The notes below the pieces were generated by a model. It was not told where the DNA came from. It searched no databases and saw nothing but the letters and a program-made list of their open reading frames with translations. A program made the translations under genes and the position numbers. Below are positions 18,438 to 28,881 of a DNA stretch of 64,000 nt, piece by piece. How positions within the stretch are numbered: the first letter of the stretch is position 1; every line of letters begins with the position of its first letter. Origin of the DNA: Thalassospira lucentensis (GTDB lineage Bacteria > Pseudomonadota > Alphaproteobacteria > Rhodospirillales > Thalassospiraceae); the NCBI RefSeq assembly GCF_001613805.1, contig NZ_LPVY01000002.1:186001-250000 (forward strand), given 5' to 3'.

Positions 18438-20381
18438 CTAGCGTCGGCCAAACATCTTTTCGATGTCATGCAGCTTAAGTTCGACATAGGTCGGGCGACC
18501 ATGGTTGCACTGGCCGGAATGAGGGGTGGCTTCCATCTGCCGCAACAGCGCGTTCATTTCATCGGCGTTCAATTTGCGACCTGACCGCACCGATCCGTGA
18601 CACGCCATGGTCGCGCAGACATACATCAACCGGTCTTTAAGCGCCATGCCCTGTCCCAGTTCGGCAATCTCGTCGGCAAGATCACGCACCAGCCCGGCCA
18701 CATCAACCTTGCCCAGCATGGCCGGCACTTCACGCACCACCAGCGCGCCGGGACCAAACGGTTCGACCACCAGCCCCAATTCGGCAAATTCTTCGGCTCG
18801 GTCGGCAACGCGTTCGGCGGATGCCTCGTCCAGTTCAATGACTTCTGGCAACAGCAACCCCTGCCGTTTGACGCCATTTTCCGCCAGATCAGCTTTCATA
18901 CGTTCATAGACAATGCGTTCATGGGCGGCATGCTGATCAACAATCACCAACCCGTCGCGGGTCTGGGCGATGATATAGTTTGCATGCACCTGCCCGCGTG
19001 CAGCGCCCAGCGGGTGATCAACAAATTTCGATGCGTCGGTGTCGTCAATCCGTGCCGACGGGGCCGCACCGGCATACCCGCCACCATATCCGCCAGCCAG
19101 CGCACTGGCGGCAGCCGCGGCAAATCCGCCATTATCACCACCGGTCTCACCACCAGCGAAATCGCGCCCGCGGTCAAACAACCCGCCATAGGACGAAGAC
19201 GGTGCCTGGGCGGCATAGTCACGCTGCACTGCGGCCAGCCCTGGATGACTGGGCTGATAGGACCCGAAATTATATCCGCCGGAGGCCAGACGTGACCCGC
19301 CATTGGGTAAAGACGGCCCGTCGCCCTCGCGCCTTGCCGCGCCCAGCGCCATATCGGCCACCGTGGTCGATGCCCGATGCCCGGCCCCGGCAAGTGCATG
19401 TTTTAACGCACCAACGATCAAACCACGAACCATGCCCGGATCGCGGAACCGGACTTCCGTCTTGCCCGGATGGACGTTGACGTCAACATCGCGCGGCGAA
19501 AGTTCAAAAAACAGCGCCAATAGCGGATGCCGGTCCCGCGCCAGAAAATCCTGATAGGCCCCGCGCACGGCCCCCTGCAACAGCCGATCCTTGACCGGTC
19601 GGCCATTCACGAACAGGAACTGCATCTGCGCATTGCCGCGGTTCAGGGTTGGCACCCCGGCATAGCCGGTCAGGCGGATGCCTTCGCGTTCGGCTTCGAT
19701 CTGAAGGGCGTTATCCTGAAATTCACGGCCCATCACCGCACCCAGCCGTTTCAGGCGCGCGTCGAACAGATCGCCTTCGCAGGCCGGGTAATTCAAAATC
19801 TGCTTGTTGCCATCGCCCGAAAGGGTAAAGCCGACATCGGGCCGGGCCATGGCCAGCCGATCCATGATTTCACGGGCATACATCTGTTCGGTTCGCGCGG
19901 TTTTAAGAAACTTCAGGCGCGCCGGGGTGGCATAGAAAAGATCGCGTACCTCGACCCGTGTGCCGAACGGATGGGCGGCGGGTTCCGGAGCACTTTTCGC
20001 CCCGCCTTCGACCGTCAGTGTCCAGGCATTTTCCGCCCCGCGTGTCCGGCTGGTCAGGCGCATCCGCGATACCGATCCGATGGACGGCAAGGCCTCGCCG
20101 CGAAACCCCATAAACCCGATATTGAACAGATCGTCATCGGGCAGTTTCGATGTCGCGTGGCGTTCGACCGCAAGGCCGAGCTCATCAGGCGTCATGCCCT
20201 TGCCATCATCCGTTACCGACAACAGGGTTCGTCCGCCATCGCGTAAGGTCACATCAACACGGGTTGCCCCTGCATCCAGCGCATTTTCCACCAGTTCCTT
20301 CAACGCCGCAGCCGGGCGTTCAACCACCTCACCGGCGGCAATCTGGTTGATCAGGTTCTGGGGCAGGACGCGCAGGGTCAT
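18438..20381 (-). CDS. mutL: DNA mismatch repair protein MutL
   Basis: A 647-residue mismatch-repair mediator that couples MutS recognition to strand incision. The N-terminal GHKL ATPase shows [19 protein letters not shown] and [13 protein letters not shown] Gly/Ser/Ala-rich linker spans about 330-440. The C-terminal dimerisation domain keeps the endonuclease motif DQHA(x)2E(x)4E ([12 protein letters not shown]) and the metal-site elements [11 protein letters not shown] and [11 protein letters not shown]. It should thus nick DNA itself, as expected where MutH is absent. Convergent with the pseudo-receiver gene (7-base gap). Confidence 0.98.
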   Translation of the reverse strand: MTLRVLPQNLINQIAAGEVVERPAAALKELVENALDAGATRVDVTLRDGGRTLLSVTDDGKGMTPDELGLAVERHATSKLPDDDLFNIGFMGFRGEALPSIGSVSRMRLTSRTRGAENAWTLTVEGGAKSAPEPAAHPFGTRVEVRDLFYATPARLKFLKTARTEQMYAREIMDRLAMARPDVGFTLSGDGNKQILNYPACEGDLFDARLKRLGAVMGREFQDNALQIEAEREGIRLTGYAGVPTLNRGNAQMQFLFVNGRPVKDRLLQGAVRGAYQDFLARDRHPLLALFFELSPRDVDVNVHPGKTEVRFRDPGMVRGLIVGALKHALAGAGHRASTTVADMALGAARREGDGPSLPNGGSRLASGGYNFGSYQPSHPGLAAVQRDYAAQAPSSSYGGLFDRGRDFAGGETGGDNGGFAAAAASALAGGYGGGYAGAAPSARIDDTDASKFVDHPLGAARGQVHANYIIAQTRDGLVIVDQHAAHERIVYERMKADLAENGVKRQGLLLPEVIELDEASAERVADRAEEFAELGLVVEPFGPGALVVREVPAMLGKVDVAGLVRDLADEIAELGQGMALKDRLMYVCATMACHGSVRSGRKLNADEMNALLRQMEATPHSGQCNHGRPTYVELKLHDIEKMFGRR

Positions 20382-20443
20382 ACAGGCGGTGCTCGTTAAA
20401 ACGGGGTGATATTATTGTGGTTGATCCGAACCTATCAAAGCAC

Positions 20444-20475
20444 AAAGCGCGGCGAAATGCCTTTCACCGCGCTTT
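20444..20475 (-). terminator. Terminator of the M16 peptidase operon
   Basis: AAAGCGCGG/CCGCGCTTT (9 bp) with an inner GAAA/TTTC pairing, 25 bases beyond the stop of the downstream M16 gene. T-rich on both strands; may work in both directions. Confidence 0.65.
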
Positions 20476-20499
20476 ATACATTTTAACGTCAGGATCGGC

Positions 20500-21858
20500 T
20501 TAAAACGCCAGATCACCCTCGGGTTTGCCAACCACCGTCACGGTGACATCGGCCGGATCAAGCAGTTCCCCGGCAACCCTATTGACGTCATCAAGGGTGA
20601 CGGCTTCGACAAGGCTGTTGCGTTTATCAAGGAAGTCCATGCCCAGATCCTGCATCTGCATGCCAACCAACATGCCCGACAGATTGCCAAGGCTGGTAAA
20701 GCGCAGCGGGAAGGCCCCGGTCAGATAGGACTTGGCGTTATCGAGTTCTTCCTGCGACACGCCCTTATCCTTCATTTTCTGCCATTCATCGCCAATGATC
20801 GACAGACTTTGACCAATGGCGTCGTTGCGCGTCGCAACCCCGCCTGTCATCAGCTCTGCCTTGTCCATATCGGCCAGATAGCTGTAAACGCCATAAGCAA
20901 GGCCGCGCTTTTCACGCACTTCCTCGGTCAGGCGGGATGAAAAACCGCCACCGCCAAGGATATAGTTCATGATATAGGCGGCATAGAAATCCGGGTCCTT
21001 GCGTGCGATGCCCTTCTGGCCCCAGACGGCTTGACTTTGCGGGATATCCTGTTGGATCACTTCAATCCCGCCAAATTTCGGCGTGACTTCGGGAATGGCC
21101 GGAAGGTCGCTTTTTTCCGGCAGACCACCAAAAGCTTCATCAAGCAGCGGGCCGAGTTCCTCGGCAGTAATATCGCCCGCTACCCCGATTACCAGATTGT
21201 CGCGCGCCATCGCATGACGGACAAATTCACGGAAATCATTGGCATTCAGGCTGCTGACCGATGCAATCGTACCCGATACCGGATTGGCATAGGGATGATC
21301 GCCAAAGATCGATTTGAAAAATGCCTTTCCGGCAACATCCCCCGGATCGGTTTCCGCCCGGCGCAGGCCAGACATCACCTGTGCCCGGATGCGTTCAACC
21401 GCCTCGTCATCAAAGCGCGGCTCGGTCAGGGCCAGTCGCAAAAGGTCAATCGCCGTATCGCGTTCACGCGTCAACGTCACCATCGATCCGGAAAAGTCAT
21501 CGCGACCGGCATCAAAGGAAATGCTGATCGACCGATCTTCCATTTCAGTACGAAAGGTCTGGCTGTCCATTTCGCCAGCCCCTTCGTCGATCAGGCCCGA
21601 CACCATATTGGCAAGCCCGCCCTTGCCCGCCGGGTCGGTTGCGGAACCGGCCCCCTTGAAGGCGAAATCAACCGTCAGAAGCGGGTTCAGATGATCTTCG
21701 ATCAGCCATGCGGTAATGCCACCATCCGATGTGACTTCCTGCACCTCGACCGCACTTGCCTGACTTGTGAAGGCTGTCATCAGCAGGGTAGCCGATGCCA
21801 GCCCCAGCAGTGTTTTGCGCATTTTCAGTACCGGAGTGTTTTTTGCGATATAGCTCAT
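20500..21858 (-). CDS. M16-family peptidase-like subunit, inactive partner
   Basis: A 452-residue protein of the pitrilysin (M16) fold. The position of the zinc motif HxxEH is replaced by GGLANMVSGLIDEGAG, so it cannot bind zinc there. It keeps the R...Y substrate-binding region (REKRGLAYGVYSY) typical of the non-catalytic partner. A hydrophobic N-terminal stretch (LLGLASATLLMTAF) ending in SQASA looks like a signal peptide. AGGAGGT nine bases before ATG 21858 settles the start over the overlapping TTG at 21864. It should pair with the active subunit encoded just upstream, in the periplasm. Confidence 0.9.
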   Translation of the reverse strand: MSYIAKNTPVLKMRKTLLGLASATLLMTAFTSQASAVEVQEVTSDGGITAWLIEDHLNPLLTVDFAFKGAGSATDPAGKGGLANMVSGLIDEGAGEMDSQTFRTEMEDRSISISFDAGRDDFSGSMVTLTRERDTAIDLLRLALTEPRFDDEAVERIRAQVMSGLRRAETDPGDVAGKAFFKSIFGDHPYANPVSGTIASVSSLNANDFREFVRHAMARDNLVIGVAGDITAEELGPLLDEAFGGLPEKSDLPAIPEVTPKFGGIEVIQQDIPQSQAVWGQKGIARKDPDFYAAYIMNYILGGGGFSSRLTEEVREKRGLAYGVYSYLADMDKAELMTGGVATRNDAIGQSLSIIGDEWQKMKDKGVSQEELDNAKSYLTGAFPLRFTSLGNLSGMLVGMQMQDLGMDFLDKRNSLVEAVTLDDVNRVAGELLDPADVTVTVVGKPEGDLAF

Positions 21859-21860
21859 GA

Positions 21861-23282
21861 TCAATGCACCTCCTGCTCGCCGATGACCGGGGCGGTCGGC
21901 ATTCCGCTGACCGGGCCGCCTTCGGGCGGTTGCAACCAGCCGGTAACGGAACGTTTGTCGTCAAACACGGATTTCGCGGCCGCATTGACCTGCTCGATCG
22001 TCACGGCATTGATCCGGTCCGGCCAGCTTTCCACCTGATCAACAGTCAAACCAACCGCCAATGCCTCGCCCAGGGTGCGGGCAGCAGCCGACAGGGAATC
22101 ACGGGCAAACACCGCACTATCTAGAAGCTTCTGCTTGGCACGCGCCAGTTCTTCCTCGGTCACGCCATTTTCGACAACCTTGGCAATTTCGGCATCAACC
22201 GCCTTTTCAAGATCGGCCAGTTCGACACCATCGCGTGGCACGGCATAAAGCCCGAAGCTTGCCAGATCGACCGCAACCGGGTCGTAGAACGTTCCGGCAC
22301 TGGTCGCAATCGACTGATCGACCACAAGCGATCTGAAGAACCGGCTGGTCGTGCCAGATCCAAGGATTTCGCTTAACACTTCAAGCGGGGCAGCCTGATC
22401 GGCATTTTCGCTGTTATAGGATGGTGCCAGATAATAACGCAACATGGATGCCTGCCCGACCCTCGGATCGGTCAGCGTTACCTTGCGCGGGGCATGCTGG
22501 GTCGGTTCCTTGACCCGGTGACGGGTCGCCACATCACCTGCCGGGATGGCACCGTAATATTTTTCGGCCAGCGGTTTAAGCTGATCCATGGTGATGTCGC
22601 CGGCGACAACCAGAATGGCGTTATTGGGTGCATACCATTTGTGATAAAACGCCAGCGCGTCGTCGGTGCCGAGCGTTTCCATTTCATTGAGCCAGCCAAT
22701 GATCGAACGGCCATAGGGATGCGCCATGTAAAGGGCAGCACGCATCTGTTCGCCAAGCAAAGCACCGGGATTATTATCAATCCGTGATCTGCGCTCTTCG
22801 ATGATCACGTCACGTTCAGGCAGCACCACATCATCGGTAAGCTGCAAATTCTGCATCCGGTCGGCTTCCATTTTCATGACCATTTCAAGCCGGTCGCGGG
22901 CAATATTTTGAAAATAGCCGGTATAATCCCAACTGGTAAACGCATTGTCATTGCCGCCATTGCGGGCAACGATCTTGGAAAAGTCACCCGGGGCAATGTC
23001 CTTGGTACCCTTGAACATCAGATGTTCAAGGAAATGGGCGATCCCCGATACGCCCTCGGTCTCGTCGGCGGAACCGACCTTGTACCAGACCATATGGGTC
23101 ACGACCGGGGCACGGTGATTTTCCACCAGCACGACCTGCATGCCGTTATCAAGGGTCATGGTTTGCGGACTGAAAACCGCCGCCCCGGCAAGATGGGGGC
23201 TCAGGATCATCAGAATTGCGGCAAGCAGGCCAATCGGCCCGCGCGCAAACAACGAAATCGGGGATCGGGTCGGAAATGTCAT
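21861..23282 (-). CDS. M16-family zinc peptidase, active subunit
   Basis: A 473-residue pitrilysin-type peptidase. Signal peptide (about 10-35) and an inverted zinc motif H83-F-L-E86-H87 in GIAHFLEHLMFKGT, with the distal Glu in LPERDVIIEERRSR. Periplasmic. It precedes the inactive M16 gene by a tiny overlap-sized junction, so the two are likely made together as a heterodimer, as for other bacterial M16B pairs. Substrate unknown; small peptides or outer-membrane debris are usual suggestions. Confidence 0.93.
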   Translation of the reverse strand: MTFPTRSPISLFARGPIGLLAAILMILSPHLAGAAVFSPQTMTLDNGMQVVLVENHRAPVVTHMVWYKVGSADETEGVSGIAHFLEHLMFKGTKDIAPGDFSKIVARNGGNDNAFTSWDYTGYFQNIARDRLEMVMKMEADRMQNLQLTDDVVLPERDVIIEERRSRIDNNPGALLGEQMRAALYMAHPYGRSIIGWLNEMETLGTDDALAFYHKWYAPNNAILVVAGDITMDQLKPLAEKYYGAIPAGDVATRHRVKEPTQHAPRKVTLTDPRVGQASMLRYYLAPSYNSENADQAAPLEVLSEILGSGTTSRFFRSLVVDQSIATSAGTFYDPVAVDLASFGLYAVPRDGVELADLEKAVDAEIAKVVENGVTEEELARAKQKLLDSAVFARDSLSAAARTLGEALAVGLTVDQVESWPDRINAVTIEQVNAAAKSVFDDKRSVTGWLQPPEGGPVSGMPTAPVIGEQEVH

Positions 23283-23387
23283 TATGTCATCCCAATGCTA
23301 TAAGCAGGATCGCCAGAAACAGGCAGGGTGCCTGATCTATAGGGCAACGGACAAGTTTTTGATTAAGAACTGAATATGACAGAACAA

Positions 23388-23408
23388 GGGCGCGGAAAGA
23401 CCGCGCCC
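23388..23408 (-). terminator. Hairpin downstream of the DUF3035 gene
   Basis: Perfect 8-bp stem GGGCGCGG/CCGCGCCC with AAAGA loop, about 60 bases after the lipoprotein stop. The minus-strand T run is weak (TTGTT). Confidence 0.55.
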
Positions 23409-23469
23409 TGCCATAATTCGAATTTTGTTCTATTTCCGGAAAATTTCACCGGAATGTGACCGTCACGCT

Positions 23470-24048
23470 CTAGAAAATATCTTCGAGCCAGCCTTTCTGA
23501 CGGCGTTCGATGACCGGTGTTTCACCTTCGGAAACCGACTCACCCAATGCCTGCTGATCGCGGATGCGTTTGGCTTCGGCTTCGGCGTCAACCTGAGTGC
23601 CGAATTCCGGCTTGTCCTGCCAGAAGATCAGCTTGTCGACGACGCTGTCGCTTTCTTCGATAAAGATCGAGGTTTCGCGATCAACCGTGGTGCGGATTGC
23701 CGGATCGGCATATTGCGCGCCCGACTGCGACAGCAGGGCAATCTGCCCCTGGCTGCGATTGCCATCGGTGATATCGCGCTTGACCGCATCGGGATCTTCA
23801 CCAGTCAGGATACGACGCGCCTGATCGGTGGTCGTACCTGTCTGCGGGCGTGGTGCGCCCGGTTCGGGAACACGCAGTGTGAAATCAGGCGGCAGGCTCA
23901 GCGGTGCACGGGAAACAACCTGAAACTCGTCCGGGGCCGTTTTGTTCAGACCGAACGTTTCACGCGTTGATTCACAACCGGACACGGCAAGTGCCAACCC
24001 GCCCAGCAGCGCAACTTTGAAAATCGATGTCGATAGTTTCCGGGCCAT
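23470..24048 (-). CDS. DUF3035 lipoprotein
   Basis: A 192-residue putative outer-membrane lipoprotein. Signal sequence with lipobox LAVSGC (Cys25), then ESTRETFGLNKTAPDEFQVVSRAPLSLPPDF, the hallmark of DUF3035, a family of alphaproteobacteria. The C-terminal half is acidic and helical. Function unknown. It sits directly downstream of lspA, whose product would process it, and of ileS; the neighbourhood is conserved in related bacteria. Confidence 0.88.
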   Translation of the reverse strand: MARKLSTSIFKVALLGGLALAVSGCESTRETFGLNKTAPDEFQVVSRAPLSLPPDFTLRVPEPGAPRPQTGTTTDQARRILTGEDPDAVKRDITDGNRSQGQIALLSQSGAQYADPAIRTTVDRETSIFIEESDSVVDKLIFWQDKPEFGTQVDAEAEAKRIRDQQALGESVSEGETPVIERRQKGWLEDIF

Positions 24049-24098
24049 TGATGCCTCTTTACCACTCAGTCTCCGGCATCGAAATGCCGGATCAAAAA

Positions 24099-24578
24099 TT
24101 ACCTGGATGATTTTTTACCGCCAAACAGGGAATCGATCAACAGCAGGACTGCGCCAATCGTAATTGCGCTGTCAGCGATATTGAAAACCGGCCAATGATA
24201 ACCTGCAACATGCATGTCGATAAAGTCGGTTACCGCCCCGTGACGCAACCGGTCAACAAGGTTGCCAACCGCCCCGCCAATCACGAGTGCCAGCGCAATA
24301 CCCAGCAACCGGTCGCACGTCCGCCACATCCAGATCAGAAAACCAATGGTGATTGCTGCCGTCGCCGCAATCATGACCCACGGTGCCTGCCCCTGAAACA
24401 GGCCGAACGAAACGCCACTGTTCCATGCCAGCAGGAAGTTCATGAACGGCGTGACTTCGATCACGCGATGCGGGTTTGACAATCCGTCAATCGCAAGCTG
24501 CTTGGTCCACTGGTCGACGGCAAAAACCACCGCAATAACAACCAGTCCAAAGACAAAGGCACGATGTTTCATCAACAC
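24099..24578 (-). CDS. lspA: Lipoprotein signal peptidase (signal peptidase II)
   Basis: A 159-residue inner-membrane aspartyl protease that cleaves prolipoproteins after lipid attachment. Four hydrophobic helices; catalytic aspartates in AVTDFIDMH and FNIADSAITIG, and the conserved GGAVGNLVDRLRHG. It is 63 bases downstream of ileS, the classic ileS-lspA arrangement. Confidence 0.98.
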   Translation of the reverse strand: MLMKHRAFVFGLVVIAVVFAVDQWTKQLAIDGLSNPHRVIEVTPFMNFLLAWNSGVSFGLFQGQAPWVMIAATAAITIGFLIWMWRTCDRLLGIALALVIGGAVGNLVDRLRHGAVTDFIDMHVAGYHWPVFNIADSAITIGAVLLLIDSLFGGKKSSR

Positions 24579-24641
24579 TCTTTCTGTCTTGCCTGAACAA
24601 GGTCTTCCGGATGGAAAGACCCGGACCGGAAAAGGGCCGCC

Positions 24642-27482
24642 TTATTCGGTGGCCTCAATCCCCATTTCATCTACGGCATCGGCACAGCGCAGGCACACGG
24701 TTTTGTGCACCGGATGGCTGCCAACTTCGGGCAGGGTCTGCCAGCAACGTTCGCATTTCTCGCCCTCGGCCAATGCCGGAACCACACCAACGCCTGCGAC
24801 TTCCTCGAGGGTATAGGCCCCTTCGGGCGCATCGCCAGTGATCAGTTCGACATCAGATGTGATGGCGATTTCGGCAAGATTAAGGCCGTTAAGCGCTTCG
24901 ACATATTCCGTCGTCGCATAGACCTTTGGCGCGGCATCAAGGCTGGCGCCAATACGTTTTTCCGCACGTTCAAGTTCCAGTGCCCCGGTCACGACACGGC
25001 GCAGTTTGCGGATTTTTTCCCACTTGGCAGCCAGTGCCTCGTTCTTCCAGCCATCCGAAACCGTGTTGAAGGTTTCGGAATGGACCGAACTGTCAGCACC
25101 ATACCGTGCGCGCCATGCCTCGTCCGCGGTAAAGCACAGAACCGGTGCCAGCCAGCGCACCAGACTGTCAAATACGCGATCCATAACCGTACGTGCCGCA
25201 CGGCGTTTGGCGCTGCTTGGCGCGTCGCAATAAAGCGCGTCCTTACGGATATCAAGGTAGAAGGCCGACATATCAAGCGCGCAGAAGTTATGCAGCTCGA
25301 TAAACATCGTATGGAAATCATAATCTGCCGTGGTTTTACGCACCAGATCGTCAAGCTTGCTCAGACGATGCAGGACCCAGCGTTCCAGTTCCGGCAATTC
25401 GCTGTCCGCAACCTTTTCCGCCTCGGTAAAGCCGTCAAGGTTGCCCAGCAGGAAGCGCAGCGTGTTGCGCAGGCGGCGATAGATGTCAGAATGACGTTCG
25501 ATGATCTCGTGGCTGATGCGCAGGTCATCGTGATAGTCCGAACTGACCACCCAAAGACGCAGGATATCTGCACCCAGTTTGTTGATGACCTCCTGCGGTG
25601 CAATGATGTTGCCAAGCGACTTGGACATCTTGCGGCCTTCGCCGTCCAGAACGAAACCATGTGTCAGGACCGCGTCATACGGCGCACGACCGCGCGTTCC
25701 GCACGATTCAAGCAATGAACTATGGAACCAGCCGCGATGCTGATCCGACCCTTCAAGATAAAGGTCGGCCGGCCATTTAAGGTCCTGGCGTTCTTCAAGC
25801 ACGAAGGCATGGGTCGAACCGGAATCAAACCAGACGTCAAGAACGTCGGTGACCTGTTCGAAATCCTTGGCATCATATTTGTCACCAAGGAAATATTGCG
25901 CATCGCGGGTGAACCACGCGTCGGCACCTTCGGCACAGAATGCTTCGTAGACGCGGTCAAGTACACCCTGATCACGGAGCGGTTCACGGGTATTTTTATT
26001 GATGAACACCGTAATCGGCACACCCCACGCACGCTGGCGCGAAACGCACCAGTCCGGGCGGTTGGCAATCATCGAATGCAGACGGTTGCGACCGGCTTCC
26101 GGTACAAAGCGGGTTTCATCAATCGCCTTAAGTGCCTTTTCACGCAGGTCATTATCCTTCATGGAAATGAACCATTGCGGTGTGGTGCGATAGATGATCG
26201 GAGCCTTGGACCGCCACGAGCACGGATAAGAGTGTTTCAGACGCCCACGCGACAACAGCGCGCCAACCTCAACCAGCTTGGCAATGACCGCCTCATTGGC
26301 ATCGGCTTCCTTGCCGTTTTCATCATAGATGCGTTTGCCGGCAAACAGCGGCACGGTCGGGTAATAAGCCCCGTCGCCATCCACCATTTCCGGCACTTCA
26401 AGACCATATTTCAGACCGGTCTGGTAATCGTCCGGGCCGTGCGTCGGCGCGGTATGGACAAAGCCGGTACCGGTATCGGTCGTGACATAATCCGCGGCCA
26501 GAAGCGGCACATCAAATTCATAACCCTCACCGCGGAACGGATGGGCGGCAACGGTGCCTTCAAGGTCGGAACCCTTGAAATTGCCAACGACCTTGTGCCC
26601 GGTGATGCGGCCGTTTTTGCAAACGTCTTCGACCAGATCGGCACAGATCGCCATTTTCTCGCCGACCTTGGCCCAGGCTTCCTCGGCGGTTTCGGTCACT
26701 TCGATCACGACATAGTCGATCTCGGCCCCATACGAAATCGCGCGGTTCCCCGGGATCGTCCATGGGGTCGTCGTCCAGATCAGGATCGTCGCATCGGAAA
26801 GGGCTTCGACCCTGGATGAAACAACCGGGAACCGGACATGGATCGTTTTGCTGGTATGGTCGTGATATTCGACTTCGGCCTCGGCCAACGCGGTCTTTTC
26901 AACCACCGACCACATGACCGGCTTCGAGCCCATATAGAGCGAGCCGTTCATCAGGAATTTGCCAAGTTCACGGGCAATCGATGCCTCGGCCTTGTAATCC
27001 ATGGTGACATAGGGATTGTCCCAGTCGCCCATCACGCCAAGACGTTTGAATTCCTCGCGCTGGATATCAAGCCATTTCTGGGCGAACTCGCGGCATTCCT
27101 TGCGGAATTCGGCGATGGGAACATCATCCTTGTTCTTGCCCTTGGCACGGTACTGTTCTTCGATCTTCCATTCGATCGGAAGGCCGTGGCAATCCCAGCC
27201 CGGAACATAAACCGCGTTCTTGCCCATCATCTGCTGCGAACGGGTGATCACGTCTTTCAGGATCTTGTTGAGTGCATGACCAATATGCAGGTGGCCGTTG
27301 GCATAGGGCGGGCCATCATGCAGGACAAACATTTCACGATCCGCCGAAATACCGCGAATTTTGCCATAGAGGTCCTCTTTCGCCCACTGTTCCAGCAGGG
27401 TCGGCTCCATCTTTGGCAAACCCGCCCGCATCGGAAAATCGGTCTTGGGCAGGATAACGGTCTTTTTATATTCGACACTCAT
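24642..27482 (-). CDS. ileS: Isoleucyl-tRNA synthetase
   Basis: A 946-residue class I synthetase charging tRNA-Ile. HIGH motif in PYANGHLHIGHALN, the editing domain in the middle, KMSKS motif in GRKMSKSLGN and a C-terminal zinc finger CERCWQTLPE...CLRCADAV. The open frame runs upstream to 27617, but the added 45 residues do not resemble the family; ATG 27482 gives MSVEYKKTVILPKTDFPMR. Upstream lies ribF. Confidence 0.98.
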   Translation of the reverse strand: MSVEYKKTVILPKTDFPMRAGLPKMEPTLLEQWAKEDLYGKIRGISADREMFVLHDGPPYANGHLHIGHALNKILKDVITRSQQMMGKNAVYVPGWDCHGLPIEWKIEEQYRAKGKNKDDVPIAEFRKECREFAQKWLDIQREEFKRLGVMGDWDNPYVTMDYKAEASIARELGKFLMNGSLYMGSKPVMWSVVEKTALAEAEVEYHDHTSKTIHVRFPVVSSRVEALSDATILIWTTTPWTIPGNRAISYGAEIDYVVIEVTETAEEAWAKVGEKMAICADLVEDVCKNGRITGHKVVGNFKGSDLEGTVAAHPFRGEGYEFDVPLLAADYVTTDTGTGFVHTAPTHGPDDYQTGLKYGLEVPEMVDGDGAYYPTVPLFAGKRIYDENGKEADANEAVIAKLVEVGALLSRGRLKHSYPCSWRSKAPIIYRTTPQWFISMKDNDLREKALKAIDETRFVPEAGRNRLHSMIANRPDWCVSRQRAWGVPITVFINKNTREPLRDQGVLDRVYEAFCAEGADAWFTRDAQYFLGDKYDAKDFEQVTDVLDVWFDSGSTHAFVLEERQDLKWPADLYLEGSDQHRGWFHSSLLESCGTRGRAPYDAVLTHGFVLDGEGRKMSKSLGNIIAPQEVINKLGADILRLWVVSSDYHDDLRISHEIIERHSDIYRRLRNTLRFLLGNLDGFTEAEKVADSELPELERWVLHRLSKLDDLVRKTTADYDFHTMFIELHNFCALDMSAFYLDIRKDALYCDAPSSAKRRAARTVMDRVFDSLVRWLAPVLCFTADEAWRARYGADSSVHSETFNTVSDGWKNEALAAKWEKIRKLRRVVTGALELERAEKRIGASLDAAPKVYATTEYVEALNGLNLAEIAITSDVELITGDAPEGAYTLEEVAGVGVVPALAEGEKCERCWQTLPEVGSHPVHKTVCLRCADAVDEMGIEATE

Positions 27483-27585
27483 CGTGACGGTCCTGTCGTC
27501 TTTAAACAAATTACAAGGGCGAACCCCCGGTGATACTGGCTGCCCCCGTAAAGGCGCGCGGATCATAACGGGTTCGACAACAATT

Positions 27586-28542
27586 TCAAATCTTGCCGAG
27601 AATCTCTTTGGCGGCAATCACATCCGCAGCGATCTGGGCTTTCAGTGCGTCAAGCCCGTCGAACTTCTGTTCGCCCCGGATAAAGCCGTGCAAACGCACG
27701 CGAACGCGACGGCCATAGATGTCCTGATCGAAATCGAACAGGTGGGCTTCAAGCCCGGCATCCGCATCCCCGCCAAAGCTGGGGCGCACACCAATATTTG
27801 CGACTCCGTCGATCCAGCGTTCGACGGTTTCATCATTTTCTTCCGATATCAGGCCAAGCTCGACGGCATAAACACCGAATTTCGGACGCAGATGATTGCC
27901 AAGTGCGACATTGGCGGTCGGAAAACCAATCGTGCGGCCGCGCTGATCGCCCTTGATCACCACACCGGCAACTTCCCACGGGCGCCCCAGCAAATGGGTC
28001 GCATCCTGCGGGCGGCCTTCACGCAATGCCTGCCGGATCGCGGTCGAGGAATAGATGATCCCGTTATCATGCGTAACCGCCTCGATCGCCGTCACCCCGA
28101 AACCGGATTTTTCGCCGATTTCACGCAGCAGATCGACATTTCCCGCCCGGCCCTTGCCAAAGCAGAAGTCCCAACCGACAACGACATGGCGCACACCAAG
28201 TCCATTCACCAGAATGCGTTCGATAAACTCTTCGGCGCTCATCGCGGCAAAATCGCGATTAAACTCGGCTTCGAAAAACAGATCGATATCCAGATCGGAC
28301 GCCGCCGTAATCCGGTCATCGGCCGATGTCAGACGGAATTCGGGTTCGCCTGCGCGGAACAGCATCCGGGGATGAGGTTCGAACGTCAGAATGCCCAGCG
28401 GTGCATTGAGATCGCGAGCGATCTTGCGCGCATGATCAAGCAACGTCTGATGGCCCAGATGAAGGCCGTCAAAATTGCCAATCGCAACAACCGCGCCACG
28501 CGCGTCATTACCCAGATTGTCAAAAGATCGAAAAACGCGCAT
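27586..28542 (-). CDS. ribF: Bifunctional riboflavin kinase/FAD synthetase
   Basis: Makes FMN then FAD in the cytoplasm. 318 residues: the N-terminal FAD-synthetase (nucleotidyltransferase) domain has GNFDGLHLGHQ and SSTAIR, and the C-terminal flavokinase has GRTIGFPTANV and DFDQDIYGRRVRV. The open frame extends to 28689, but residues before MRVFRSFDNL look non-coding; starts at 28575/28572 would add about ten residues. First gene of ribF-ileS-lspA. Confidence 0.97.
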   Translation of the reverse strand: MRVFRSFDNLGNDARGAVVAIGNFDGLHLGHQTLLDHARKIARDLNAPLGILTFEPHPRMLFRAGEPEFRLTSADDRITAASDLDIDLFFEAEFNRDFAAMSAEEFIERILVNGLGVRHVVVGWDFCFGKGRAGNVDLLREIGEKSGFGVTAIEAVTHDNGIIYSSTAIRQALREGRPQDATHLLGRPWEVAGVVIKGDQRGRTIGFPTANVALGNHLRPKFGVYAVELGLISEENDETVERWIDGVANIGVRPSFGGDADAGLEAHLFDFDQDIYGRRVRVRLHGFIRGEQKFDGLDALKAQIAADVIAAKEILGKI

Positions 28543-28729
28543 CCGCGCCGGTCTCTCTTTTTTGCTCGTCATCATGCCGGCAGATCGCATATCCGCACAG
28601 TCCAGCGGGCAGCTATAAAGCGCGCAAGCCCGAAGCGTAAAGACTTTTCCGACAAAAAGCGTCTGGCTGCTGCTATGCGCCCGGATCATTGTGGTCGCAG
28701 ATTTTTAAAAAATCGCGCTGTTTTACCCC

Positions 28730-28751
28730 TTGACCTCAACTTTACTTCAGG
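28730..28751 (+). promoter_or_regulatory. SoxR-like box with overlapping -35
   Basis: TTGACC (28730-28735) runs into CCTCAACTTTACTTCAGG (28734-28751), which matches the SoxR consensus CCTCAAGTTAACTTGAGG at 15 of 18 positions. It lies where a MerR-type site would, inside a long-spaced promoter; the -10 (CAGGAT) is poor. About 130 bases upstream of the MFS start. Confidence 0.45.
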
Positions 28752-28881
28752 ATGCAGGATCATTGTCACGCCCCCCGACAAAGGGGTTTCAACCAATACC
28801 GGTAAGCGATCAGAACCTTTTGCACCACCACACGGAACCCCGGCCTGCCTCGCGCCAATCAACCCGATCGGAGACTGCCCT

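Noticed and set aside
24605-24641. Hairpin GGTCTT...AAAGACC between lspA and ileS
   Set aside because: Short, imperfect and inside an operon without a T tract; not called a terminator.
27445-28881. Long upstream extension of the MFS frame
   Set aside because: Runs antisense through ribF and has no protein-like pattern; the MFS homology begins only near 28915.
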